DNA from: DYRB01 sp963802205
GTDB taxonomy: Bacteria > Pseudomonadota > Gammaproteobacteria > Chromatiales > Chromatiaceae
Reading direction: 5' to 3'
Assembly (NCBI GenBank): GCA_963802205.1
Contig: CAWDHW010000011.1
Coordinates: 75,564-139,563, forward strand
Length of the DNA: 64,000 nt
Part shown: one piece after another, positions 36,028 to 44,889 of the stretch
How the letters are laid out: each line of letters opens with the position of its first letter
Position numbering within the stretch: position 1 is the stretch's first letter
Notes under the pieces: model-generated
What the model was told of the DNA's origin: nothing
Seen by the model: only the letters and a program-made list of their open reading frames with translations
The model's database searches: none
Position numbers and translations under genes: made by a program

Positions 36028-36267
36028 TCAGTCGAGCCACTGAATCAAATAGAACACGCGCTGCCCTTCCGATGAGTGCGACGGCCCGTAAACGATGGCC
36101 GGGTACAGGTTGTGGCTGGGGTCCGCCCCGGCGCGGGCGGCGGCCTCGTCCTCCATCAGCGTCACGCAGCCCTCGGGGTAACGGGCGCGGGAACGCCGCG
36201 GGGCCTTGATCAGGACGAAGCGTTCGCGCAACGACTTAGACTCAGGATCGATGATGACGTTGGGCAA
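36028..36267 (-). CDS. Conserved-looking hypothetical protein with TTG start
   Basis: 79 residues. I do not recognise the family. A TTG start at 36267 is proposed because GGAG lies about 7 bases upstream and the protein-like sequence begins there (LPNVIIDPESKSLRERFVLI); the in-frame upstream ATG would add low-complexity residues. No signal peptide or membrane segment. The short, basic-then-acidic composition and the ending YLIQWLD suggest a small soluble protein. It is divergent from the GH57 gene that follows. Confidence 0.5.
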   Translation of the reverse strand: MPNVIIDPESKSLRERFVLIKAPRRSRARYPEGCVTLMEDEAAARAGADPSHNLYPAIVYGPSHSSEGQRVFYLIQWLD

Positions 36268-36421
36268 GGATGGCTCCAAAGCGGGTGGAGTTGGCCCCGG
36301 TGGGCGTGACGGGGCCGGCCAGGGGCGTACAATACCGCGGCCGCGATGGCCTGTCGGCTGCCGTTTGCAGCCTGCCGGCCCGCGGCCACTTCGCACCCAT
36401 GCCGCTACAGGGGTATCGTCG

Positions 36422-37675
36422 ATGATCGCGCACCACGCCCTCGTGCTCAATCTGCACCAGCCCTCTGGCAACCTCGACTACCTGCTCGAACACGCTGAGT
36501 GGGAAGCCCGTGAGATCCTCTACGCCCTGGACCGCATCCCGCGCAGCCTGTGGGGCTACGAGGACCTGGCCCGGGTCCACTTGTCCCTGTCCGGGACCTT
36601 GCTGGAGACGCTCTCCAGCCCCGACTTCCAGCGCCGGGTCTATGGCATCGTGGATTGTGGCACCCTGCTGTGGCGCCTGCAGAACCATGACCTGTTCGAG
36701 ATGCTCGGTACCGGCTACTACCATCCGGTGCTGCCCCTGATCCCGGAGGCGGATCGACACGAGCACCTCCATCGCTGGCTGGGGATCGCACATCACCTGT
36801 TCTGGCGCCCGCGCTTCGATGGTTTCTGGCCCCCGGAGATGGGTTTCTCCATGGACATGATCCCGTTGCTGCGGGCCCACGGCTTTCGCTATGTCACGGT
36901 GGACAGCGAGCGGGTCGAGGCGGTCAGCCCGATGAGTTGGCAAGAGCTGCGTTACCGACCGCACATTGCCCGCCACGGCAAGGACGAGATCATCGTCGTG
37001 GTGCGAGACCGCGACCTCTCCAATGCCCAGGAGTCGGGTATGGAGGTGGACTGGTTCCTCAAAGAGGTGGCCGAGCGCACCAAGTGGTGCGACTTCCCCC
37101 CGCTGGTGACCACCGCAAGCGACGGGGAGAACGGCGGCTGGTTCCGCAACACCACCGACGGGGCCAATTTCTGGAGTGCGTTTTACCAGCCCCTGCTGGA
37201 GCGGGTGCGGGCCGGCCAGGCCGGGGTCTCGCCGACCTTCATCAGCGACTACCTCAAGGTCCACGGTGCCCATGGCGAAGTCCTGGTCCACACCGGGGCC
37301 TGGAACACCGGTGACCACGACGGCAGTGGGTTCGTTCAGTGGACCGGTTCGGAGGTGCAGAAGGCGGGTCTGGCGGCCGTGGCCCAGGTCAGTCTGGCGC
37401 TGCAGGTAGTGCGGCGCCGGCTGGCCATGGAACGCCCGGACGACGGCGAGTTGGCCGGTCTGGTGGAGACCGCCATGTGGCACTTGTTGCGGGCGGAGAC
37501 GAGCTGCAACTTTTTCTGGGGCGAGGCCTGGGTGCCGCGTTCCACGGCGGACCTGGACATCGCCCGGGACGCCCTGGCCCAGGTCGAGCGGCGGCTGGGA
37601 CCGGTCCCGGGCCGGTGTTGGAGCCCTTCGGGCCGAGGAACGGGCCCAGACAGGCCGGTACCCTCGGAATGTTAG
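36422..37675 (+). CDS. Glycoside hydrolase family 57 protein (first of two)
   Basis: 417 residues. GH57 enzymes act on alpha-glucans (amylase, branching enzyme or related). Family segments are the N-terminal LNLHQPSGNLDYLLEHA, FWPPEMGFSMDMIPLLRAHG and TASDGENGGWFRNTTDG. The C-terminal helical part has ETSCNFFWGEAWV. The last ~20 residues look weakly conserved. The ATG at 36422 is preferred over earlier in-frame starts. The substrate cannot be fixed from sequence; storage glycogen is a reasonable guess. Confidence 0.85.
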   Translation: MIAHHALVLNLHQPSGNLDYLLEHAEWEAREILYALDRIPRSLWGYEDLARVHLSLSGTLLETLSSPDFQRRVYGIVDCGTLLWRLQNHDLFEMLGTGYYHPVLPLIPEADRHEHLHRWLGIAHHLFWRPRFDGFWPPEMGFSMDMIPLLRAHGFRYVTVDSERVEAVSPMSWQELRYRPHIARHGKDEIIVVVRDRDLSNAQESGMEVDWFLKEVAERTKWCDFPPLVTTASDGENGGWFRNTTDGANFWSAFYQPLLERVRAGQAGVSPTFISDYLKVHGAHGEVLVHTGAWNTGDHDGSGFVQWTGSEVQKAGLAAVAQVSLALQVVRRRLAMERPDDGELAGLVETAMWHLLRAETSCNFFWGEAWVPRSTADLDIARDALAQVERRLGPVPGRCWSPSGRGTGPDRPVPSEC

Positions 37676-37866
37676 GCCCCGGTCGACCCAACCTACGGGA
37701 CCGGGGTCGCCCGTCGGCGACGAGTACTCTCAGACCTCTGAGGCTCGGGCCGCTCCTTCCCTCTGTCTGGGTGGGTCAGGTTGAACCTGGCCGCGTCTGC
37801 CGACTTTCCCGCTCCGTGGTCCGCGCCCATCCACCCGTCCCACGTCAGTCACGAGGAGCTACTAGC

Positions 37867-39336
37867 GTGAATGTCCTACCCGAATACGTCGATGGCCTCC
37901 CCAACATCGCGGGTGCCGAAGCAGCGGTCGCGCAGGTCGTGGCCCGCGGTCGCCGCAGGGACCTCTACTGTTACCACGATGGTGTGGCCTTCGGCGGGGT
38001 TCGCGCGGCTTGCGCCATCGCGTTGCACCAGCACCAGCCCCTGATCCCGGCCGGCGGGCACGATCTGCACACCGCGGCCATCATCAGCAATCTCCAGTAC
38101 ATGATGGAGAACCAGGGCATCGGCGATAACCACAATGCCCCGGCCTTCGTCTGGTGCTACAAGCGGATCGGCGAGTTCGTTCCCCAGCTCATGGGGGAGG
38201 GCAAGTCCCCGCGCTGCATGCTGGAGTACTCCGGGACCCTGCTCCATGGGTTGCGCGCCATGGGCGAGCACCACGTCATCGACGCGCTGAAGAACGTCAC
38301 CTGCAACCCGGACTATGTCGGCGCCGTGGAGTGGCTCGGGATGCCCTGGGGTCATGCCGTGGCCCCGTCCACGCCGGTGCAGGACTTTCGCCTGCATGTG
38401 CGGGCCTTCCAGCACCACTTCGCCGCCATCTTCGGCTGGGAGGCCCTGGAGCGGGTGCGCGGCTTCTCCCCCTCGGAGATGGCCCTGCCCAATCATCCGG
38501 ACGTTGCCTACGAGTTCGTCAAGACCCTGGTGGACTGCGGCTATCAATGGGTCCTGGTTCAGGAGCACTCGGTCCAGCAGGTCGGCAACCAGCGTCACCC
38601 GGAGCGCCCGCACCTGCCCGCACCGCCTGGTGTGCACCAACTCCAAGGGCGAGACGGCGAGCATCATCGCCATCGTCAAGACCCAGGGCAGCGACACCAA
38701 GCTGGTGGCCCAGATGCAGCCCTGGTACGAGGCGCAGGGACTCAACCGCCAGGAGCTCGGCGGGCCATCAGGTCCCGCCACTGGTCACCCAGATCGCCGA
38801 CGGGGAGAACGGCGGGGTCATGATGAACGAGTTCCCGGGCAAGTTCTTCGAGGTGGTGCGGGCCGCCAGCGGTTCCGATGTGCCCGCTGATGAACGTCAC
38901 CGAGTACCTGGAGCACCTCTTCGCCCTGGGGGTCAAGGAGTCGGACTTCCCCGAGGTCCAGCCCCTGTTCCACCACCGGATCTGGGAGCGCATGCAGCCC
39001 GGCGACGGGCCCGAGCGGCTCGAACAGGTCATCGCGGAGTTGCGAGCCGCCGACCACCGCTTCCACATGGAGGGCGGGAGCTGGACCAACAACCTGTCCT
39101 GGGTCCATGGCTACGACAACGTGCTGGGCCCCATGGAAGAGGCCAGCGCGCTGTTCAACGAGCACGTCCTCAAGCCGGGATGCCGACCAACGAGCACGCG
39201 TTACCGCAACGCCCTGTTCCACCTGATGTCCTCCCAGACCAGTTGCTACCGCTACTGGGGCCAGGGGCTCTGGACCGACTACGGGCGCGAGATCTGCCGG
39301 CGGGCGAGCGACATCGTCCGCTGCGACTACGCCTGA
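37867..39336 (+). CDS. Glycoside hydrolase family 57 protein (second; frameshifted)
   Basis: A second GH57 protein of about 489 residues starting from GTG at 37867 (VNVLPEYVDGLPNIAGAEA). Segments include IALHQHQPLIPAGGHDL, LPNHPDVAYEFVKTLVDCGY and IADGENGGVMMNEFPGKF. Three frame changes are needed: an extra G at about 38620, one near 38760 and one near 38880, after which SWTNNLSWVHGYDNVLGP and SSQTSCYRYWGQGLWTDY are intact to the end. The preserved domains favour sequence errors. Confidence 0.8.
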
Positions 39337-39511
39337 GGCGTGGAACTCGGTCAGCGTTTGGTATTGGCCTGTCCGGGCCGGCAGACCGCCCGTGGAAGCG
39401 CCGTTCGCCGGGGATTGCTCCTGCATCCTCCGCTGCTGCCCCCGGCGCGGCTTTTGGCCGGGGATGTCCCCCATCCCAGGTGGCCATCGGCGCGAAGCAG
39501 CGTTGAATGTT

Positions 39512-39537
39512 CCGGACGGGGTGAGTGCCCCGTCCGG
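39512..39537. terminator. Hairpin after the second GH57 gene
   Basis: Ten-base perfect stem (CCGGACGGGG, 39512-39521, with 39528-39537) and a TGAGTG loop, 175 bases after the GH57 stop and 55 bases before the amidotransferase start. Without a T-run; terminator role inferred. Confidence 0.5.
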
Positions 39538-39592
39538 CCTGTGGGCCCCAACCGACCCTTGCCCAGCAACCCGCCATCATGGAGTCGTCCCG

Positions 39593-40285
39593 TTGCGTAT
39601 CCAGGTCTTGCAACACGTCCCCTTCGAGGGCCCTGCCGCCATCGGTGACTGGGCCGCCGCGCACGGTCACCGGGTGGCGGCCACCCACCTCTATCGCGGT
39701 GACCCGGTGCCGGCGTTGGAGGCCTTTGATCGCCTGGTGGTCATGGGCGGCCCCATGGGGATCTATGACCACCGCGATCACCCCTGGCTGGTGGCGGAGA
39801 AGGCCTTTCTGCGCCAGGCCATCGACGCCGGCAAGTCCATCGTTGGGGTCTGTCTCGGTGCACAATTGCTGGCGGACGTGCTAGGGGCGCGGGTTTACCG
39901 CAATGTCCACCGAGAGATCGGCTGGTTCCCCATCGAATTGACGGCGGAGGGGCGGGCGGATGCGGTCTTCGGCCCCCTGGCCCCTGGGCTCAAGGTCTAC
40001 CACTGGCACGGGGATACCTTCGACCTCCCACCCGGTGCGGTCCACCTGGCCTACAGCGCCGGCTGTCCCCAGCAGGCGTTCCTCTTTGGCGGGCGGGTGC
40101 TCGGGCTCCAGTGCCATCTGGAGACGACCCCGACAAGCCTGGCTGGGCTGGTAGCGCACTGCGCCGACGAGATCAGCCCCGGACCCTATGTTCAGGACGC
40201 CGCTACCATGCTGGCCGCGCAGCCGGTGGACTATGCACGCATCCATAGCGCTATGAGTGGCCTGCTCGACCGGCTGCCGACATGA
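39593..40285 (+). CDS. Class I glutamine amidotransferase
   Basis: 230 residues from a TTG at 39593, supported by GGAG about 8 bases upstream and by LRIQVLQHVPFEGPAAIGDW at the N-terminus. The catalytic cysteine is in IVGVCLGAQLLADVLG, and the His/Glu pair in LQCHLETT. The protein resembles GMP synthase-like amidotransferases of uncertain acceptor. Its stop overlaps the start of tag (ATGA). Confidence 0.85.
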   Translation: MRIQVLQHVPFEGPAAIGDWAAAHGHRVAATHLYRGDPVPALEAFDRLVVMGGPMGIYDHRDHPWLVAEKAFLRQAIDAGKSIVGVCLGAQLLADVLGARVYRNVHREIGWFPIELTAEGRADAVFGPLAPGLKVYHWHGDTFDLPPGAVHLAYSAGCPQQAFLFGGRVLGLQCHLETTPTSLAGLVAHCADEISPGPYVQDAATMLAAQPVDYARIHSAMSGLLDRLPT

Positions 40286-40947
40286 TGTCCGAACCGACAC
40301 GCTGTCCGTGGTGCGGGGACGATCCCCTCTACCGGGCCTATCACGACCATGAGTGGGGCGTTCCCTGCCACGACGAGGGGCGGCTGTTTGAAATGTTGAT
40401 CCTGGAGGGGGCCCAGGCGGGCCTCGCCTGGATCACCATCCTGCGTAAGCGTGAAGGTTACCGGCGCGCCTTCGACGGCTTCGATCCAAAGATCATGGCC
40501 CGCTATGACGAGGCACGCATCGTCGCCCTGCTGTCCGACCCCGGGATCGTGCGCAACCGGCTCAAAGTCCGCGCCGCTGTGACCAACGCGCGGGCCCTGC
40601 TTGATCTCCACGACAGGGGCCAGACCCTTGACCAACTGTTGTGGGGGTTTGTGGATGGGGTCCCACGCCAGAACGCCTGGACCGACCAGACGCTGCTTCC
40701 CGCACGTACTGCGGAGTCGGACGCCATGAGCAAGGCCCTCAAGGCCCTGGGTTTCACCTTCGTCGGTAGCACCATCTGCTATGCCCTGATGCAGTCCGTG
40801 GGCCTGGTCAACGACCACACACCGGGTTGCTACCGCCATCCCCAGCTCGGTGGTGCTGGGGGTGGTCATGCCGGTGCGGTCGCGGCCGCGAAATCCCGCG
40901 GCACCGCGGTGGACGAGGCGGCCTGGGCCGGGCCGTCAATGACCTGA
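40282..40947 (+). CDS. tag: DNA-3-methyladenine glycosylase I
   Basis: 221 residues. The enzyme excises 3-methyladenine from alkylated DNA. Hallmarks are the zinc-binding start RCPWCGDDPLYRAYHDHEWG, FEMLILEGAQAGLAW, and QSVGLVNDHTPGCYRH near the end. About 35 residues after this are Gly/Ala-rich and outside the usual family length (~190), perhaps because of a late frame shift. The gene is coupled to the amidotransferase gene. Confidence 0.93.
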   Translation: MMSEPTRCPWCGDDPLYRAYHDHEWGVPCHDEGRLFEMLILEGAQAGLAWITILRKREGYRRAFDGFDPKIMARYDEARIVALLSDPGIVRNRLKVRAAVTNARALLDLHDRGQTLDQLLWGFVDGVPRQNAWTDQTLLPARTAESDAMSKALKALGFTFVGSTICYALMQSVGLVNDHTPGCYRHPQLGGAGGGHAGAVAAAKSRGTAVDEAAWAGPSMT

Positions 40948-41077
40948 TCCCTGTGGCCATCACACCCGAGTGAACCCCGCCCTGCGGCCGATCTTCGCCC
41001 GCCCCTTGCCTTTGACGCCGGTCTGGGCCAACCTTACACGGCCCACTGCCCAGGCCAGCCCAAGAAGCGAGGATCCC

Positions 41078-41434
41078 ATGCAGGACAGGCCCAACATCTC
41101 CACAGCCATCCCCAAGCGCCGTTACCAACTGGGGGACTACGCCGCCACGGTACTCGGCGAGGTCGAGACCAGCGACCCGCGCCATTACCGTTACATCCTG
41201 GCCTTGGTCCCCACGGGACAGCGTACCCCCATCCTCTACGTTACCTGCGAGGCGACCCCACCCCGGGAGTCCGCCGCCGGGGCCTGGCGCCTGCGCCTGA
41301 TCAACGAGGCCATGGCAGAGGTGATGGATACGGCGGACCGCTGGGGCGACCTGGACGACTTTGCCGACCAGGGGCTCAAGCTCGCCGGTCAGGCCCTGGG
41401 GCTCCAGCGCGAGCAGGTGATACGGCTGCTGTGA
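41078..41434 (+). CDS. Hypothetical protein (118 aa)
   Basis: Soluble protein, no recognised family. The ATG at 41078 follows GAGG and begins MQDRPNISTAIPKRRYQLG. The middle reads YRYILALVPTGQRTPILYVT and the C-terminal half is helical (WRLRLINEAMAEVMDTADRW). No signal peptide, cysteine pair or catalytic motif is obvious. It lies between tag and the rimK-like gene on the same strand; a functional link is not evident. Confidence 0.6.
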   Translation: MQDRPNISTAIPKRRYQLGDYAATVLGEVETSDPRHYRYILALVPTGQRTPILYVTCEATPPRESAAGAWRLRLINEAMAEVMDTADRWGDLDDFADQGLKLAGQALGLQREQVIRLL

Positions 41435-41563
41435 CGTTCCCCCGCTCCCGACCCACTGCCTCCCAGGACTACTGAGATGGCCGGCTCCCGCCTGATCGCC
41501 CAGATCGACAACACCGGCCCGGGTTGGGCGGAGCCCGCCAGCCCTCACCAAGGACCGCCGCCG

Positions 41564-42472
41564 ATGCACATCGCCATCCTCTCCCGCGACCCCAATCTCT
41601 ATTCCACTCGACGTCTGGTGGAGGCGGCCGAAGGCCGCGGTCATCGGGTTCGGGTCATCGATGTCCTGCGCTGCACCATGAACGTGACCTCACACAGCCC
41701 CAGGATGCGCTACCTGGGCGAGGCATTGGAGGGGATCGACGCGGTGATACCCCGCATCGGGGCCTCCGTTACCTTCTACGGCACCGCCGTTCTGCGCCAG
41801 TTCGAGCTGATGGGGGTCTATCCGCTCAATGCCTCGGTGGCCATTTGTCGCGCCCGCGACAAGCTGCGCTCGCTGCAGCTCCTGTCCAATCAGGGCATAG
41901 GGCTGCCCATCACCGGGTTTGCCCATGCCGCGGAGGACGTCCCGGAGTTGATCCGCATGGTCGGCGGGCCTCCCCTGGTCATCAAACTGGTGGAGGGCGC
42001 GCAGGGCATCGGGGTAGTCCTTGCCGAGACAGAGCAGGCGGCCGGGAGTGTGGTCGAGGCCTTCATGGGGCTTAAGGTCAACATCCTCGTTCAGGAATAC
42101 ATCAAGGAGGCTGGCGGAGCCGACATTCGCTGCCTGGTCATCGGCGACCGGGTGGTGGCGAGCATGAAGCGTCAGGCCAGGCCAGGGGAGTTTCGCTCCA
42201 ATCTGCACCGCGGCGGGACGGCCTCGCCCATACGCATCACCCCCCAGGAACGCGCCATCGCCGTGCGCGCCACCCGGGTCATGGGGTTGCGGGTGGCGGG
42301 GGTGGACTTGCTACGCTCGGAGCGGGGGCCCCTGGTGATGGAGGTCAATGCATCCCCAGGGCTGGAGGGGATCGAGGAGGTCAGCGGGCAGGACATCGCC
42401 GGTTTGATGATCGCCGATTGCGAGCGGCACGTGGCAGCGTCAGTCGGCGCCAAGGTGCGGGCGTTGGCGTAA
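41564..42472 (+). CDS. rimK: RimK-family alpha-L-glutamate ligase
   Basis: 302 residues, ATP-grasp ligase. RimK adds glutamates to the C-terminus of ribosomal protein S6. Family segments are MHIAILSRDPNLYSTRRL, NVTSHSPRMRYLG, PPLVIKLVEGAQGIGVVL, VQEYIKEAGGADIRCLVIGD and MEVNASPGLEGIE. The ATG at 41564 gives the usual N-terminus. No adjacent protease gene is seen. Confidence 0.92.
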   Translation: MHIAILSRDPNLYSTRRLVEAAEGRGHRVRVIDVLRCTMNVTSHSPRMRYLGEALEGIDAVIPRIGASVTFYGTAVLRQFELMGVYPLNASVAICRARDKLRSLQLLSNQGIGLPITGFAHAAEDVPELIRMVGGPPLVIKLVEGAQGIGVVLAETEQAAGSVVEAFMGLKVNILVQEYIKEAGGADIRCLVIGDRVVASMKRQARPGEFRSNLHRGGTASPIRITPQERAIAVRATRVMGLRVAGVDLLRSERGPLVMEVNASPGLEGIEEVSGQDIAGLMIADCERHVAASVGAKVRALA

Positions 42473-42590
42473 GGCCCTACGATGACGGGGTGGGGGATCG
42501 CCGACTGGAACGACGGACAGGCAAAAGGCGATCACCGGCCGAAATCCCGGCCGGGCCGGGCGGTGCTTTGGCACGCCCCAGCGGTAAGTG

Positions 42591-42887
42591 TCAGACGCAG
42601 CCGGTTGGCTTGGGCAGACCGCCCCACTTGCAGATCAACTTCATCGGGCCCTTGCGGAAGATGTCGTAGAGATCCTTGGTTGTGACGTCCATCTTCTTGG
42701 CAAAGGTACGGATGGGCGGGACCACCCCGTCGGCGTCGTACATCTCCCGGGCCTTGAGGATGTAGCCCATGATCTGCTCGCTGATCTCGGAGCCATCTGC
42801 CGCCGCAAGTTCGTGTGCCACCGCCTCGCTCCAGTCGTCACGGTTGACCAGGAAGCCCTCACCGTCAACCTCAACACTCATCGCCAT
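42591..42887 (-). CDS. Second DsrC/TusE-like sulfur carrier
   Basis: 98 residues, shorter than DsrC (110) but ending CKWGGLPKPTGCV, so both redox cysteines are present (Cys86 and Cys97) with the same 10-residue spacing as in DsrC. The N-terminus VEVDGEGFLVNRDDWSEAVA and the helix ISEQIMGYILKAREMY fit the fold; the classical LTDEHW is replaced by SEISEQI. It stands alone, 30 kb from the dsr cluster. It could be a TusE-like protein for tRNA thiolation or an additional DsrC for other sulfur partners. Confidence 0.9.
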   Translation of the reverse strand: MAMSVEVDGEGFLVNRDDWSEAVAHELAAADGSEISEQIMGYILKAREMYDADGVVPPIRTFAKKMDVTTKDLYDIFRKGPMKLICKWGGLPKPTGCV

Positions 42888-43114
42888 GCCTTATACCTCA
42901 AGCCGATTGGGAAAAAGAAAAAATTAAACCGAGTCCCCTAAATTGGGCCGCGGTGTCGGCAATCAAGCCAGGGACTTCGGTGCGCAGTGCGGAAGCGACG
43001 CCCGCCCGGAGGCGGAAAAAGGAGGTATTTCGTGCAGGGTGAGATCGTAAACGGCTTTCTGATCGCCGAGGCGAGAGCCTTGTCAGGCCTTACCCCGAGC
43101 AAGGCCACGTCTGC

Positions 43115-44155
43115 TCAGGAGCCTCGCCGGTCTAGCGCCGACGGGGCTGGCGACGCCTGGGAGAGCGCACGCGCTCGCAACTGGCCGCAGGCGCCATCCA
43201 CATCCTGGCCGGCGGAGTTGCGCAGCCGGGTGACGATGCCGTGCCGCTGCAATCGGCCCGCCATGGCCCCGGCGCGTTCCCACGAGGGGCGGTTGAATCG
43301 GAGCCCTTCGTTGGCGTTGTAAGGGATGAAATTCATCATCGCGTACTTGCCGGCCAACAGCCGGGCTAAGGCGTCCAGTTCTTCGTCGCTGTCGTTGACG
43401 CCCGCGAGCAAGGTCCATTGGTACTGGATCGGGTAGCCGGTCGCCCGGGCATAGCCCTCGCACAGATCGATGAGCTCTGCCGGGTCGATGCGCGGGGCCT
43501 TGGGCAAAAGCCGCGCGCGCAGGTCGGCGCGGGTCGTGTGCAAAGACAGGGCAAGGGCCGGCTTCACAGGCCCTTGCGGCAGGCGCTCGAAGACGCGGCG
43601 GTCGCCGACGGTGGAAAAGACGAGCTTCTTGTGCCCGATGGCGCCGATGGTTCCGAGCACCTCGATGGCCTCAAGCACATTGTCCAAATTATGGGCAGGT
43701 TCACCCATGCCCATGAACACCACTCGACTGACCGCCCGCCGTGCTCGGGCCAGGGCGACCTGGGCGAGGATCTCGGCGCTGCCGAGTTGGCGTACCAGGC
43801 CGTCCCGACCGGTCATGCAAAAGACGCAGCCCACGGCGCACCCGACCTGGGTGGAGACACACAGGCCACCACGCGGAATCAGCACGCTCTCCACGGTCTG
43901 ACCATCGTTCAACTCGACCAGGAGCCGTGCGGACCCGTCCGCACCGACATGCTCGGAGCGCAGCCGGGCCAGACCGTCCAGCTCCGCCCTCAGGGTCGGG
44001 AGCGCCTCGCGCAGGCGCAGCGGAAAAAAGTCCCGGGCCAGCCGGTGGCGCCGATCCAGCGGCATGGCGCGCACCCAGGCCTCCAGCAGGGCCCGTTCGT
44101 GGCAGGCCTTGGCGCCCTGGTCGCGCAGGCGTTGACGGATGTCCTGGAGTTGCAT
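43115..44155 (-). CDS. RlmN/Cfr-family radical SAM protein
   Basis: 346 residues. The radical SAM motif is CAVGCVFC, preceded by GGLCVSTQVG, and the downstream blocks VVFMGMGEPAHNLDNV, KKLVFSTVGD and ALSLHTT match RlmN. The C-terminal catalytic cysteine appears in GQDVDGACGQL. RlmN methylates A2503 of 23S rRNA and some tRNAs. It is slightly shorter than standard RlmN at the N-terminus and may be a second, divergent paralogue, so no gene symbol is assigned. Confidence 0.85.
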   Translation of the reverse strand: MQLQDIRQRLRDQGAKACHERALLEAWVRAMPLDRRHRLARDFFPLRLREALPTLRAELDGLARLRSEHVGADGSARLLVELNDGQTVESVLIPRGGLCVSTQVGCAVGCVFCMTGRDGLVRQLGSAEILAQVALARARRAVSRVVFMGMGEPAHNLDNVLEAIEVLGTIGAIGHKKLVFSTVGDRRVFERLPQGPVKPALALSLHTTRADLRARLLPKAPRIDPAELIDLCEGYARATGYPIQYQWTLLAGVNDSDEELDALARLLAGKYAMMNFIPYNANEGLRFNRPSWERAGAMAGRLQRHGIVTRLRNSAGQDVDGACGQLRARALSQASPAPSALDRRGS

Positions 44156-44301
44156 AGATCGACTGTGCTGTGTTGCCGTCGGAGCTTAGGAGTATACCGA
44201 CACCGACGGCCGGACCAGCTTGGTCTCCGGCATGACTTGAGGCGGTCATGCGTGGTAGATAGGGCGCTGTACATCCCTACACGACAACGGAGGACACGCC
44301 C

Positions 44302-44730
44302 ATGAGCTTTTTCGGCCAGATTCTTGACAAGCTCGGCCTCGGCGCAGCCAAGGCCGAGCCCACCCCAGCGTCCGAGGCGGCGCCTGTCGAGGCCGTAGCC
44401 GACGCCGCGCCGACCCCGCCCGCCACCCAGGCCGCCACCCAGGCCGAGGGTGCGGCGATGGCAATCGCCGCGGTCGATGTCATGGCCAAGCTCGGAGGGC
44501 TCGCCGCGGCCAATCCCCAGAAGCTCAACTGGAAGACCTCCATCGTCGATCTGCTGAAGCTCCTGGATCTCGACAGCAGCCTCACGGCCCGCAAGGCGTT
44601 GGCCACCGAGCTTGGCTGTCCGGCGGACCGGATGGGCGATTCCGCCGCCATGAACATCTGGCTGCACAAGGCCGTGCTGAGGAAGCTCGCAAACAACGGC
44701 GGCAATGTCCCCGCTGACCTGCTCGACTAG
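44302..44730 (+). CDS. DUF3597 protein
   Basis: 142 residues. Begins MSFFGQILDKLGL, followed by an Ala/Pro/Thr-rich linker (about 15-50), then the DUF3597 domain: AIAAVDVMAKLGGLAAANPQ, KTSIVDLLKLLDLDSSLTAR and MNIWLHKAVLRKLANNG. The function is unknown. An AGGAC site precedes the ATG. Confidence 0.88.
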   Translation: MSFFGQILDKLGLGAAKAEPTPASEAAPVEAVADAAPTPPATQAATQAEGAAMAIAAVDVMAKLGGLAAANPQKLNWKTSIVDLLKLLDLDSSLTARKALATELGCPADRMGDSAAMNIWLHKAVLRKLANNGGNVPADLLD

Positions 44731-44856
44731 ACCTTCGGCGACCATGGCGACGGATCGCCCACCCGGCCCCTCCAACATCCTCGCCTATGTCGCAAGCGAG
44801 CGCCCACGGCCCCGGGTCCTGATCATCTGCTCCGGCGGGCGCCGACTGGTAAGACG

Positions 44857-44876
44857 AATGCCATTGGTCTGGCATT
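44857..44876. terminator. Hairpin between convergent DUF3597 and RND pump genes
   Basis: AATGCCA and TGGCATT form a 7-bp stem with a 6-base loop, 13 bases before the stop codon of the RND gene on the minus strand. Location fits a shared terminator; the stem is weak. Confidence 0.35.
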
Positions 44877-44889
44877 GTCGGCCTCGCCC

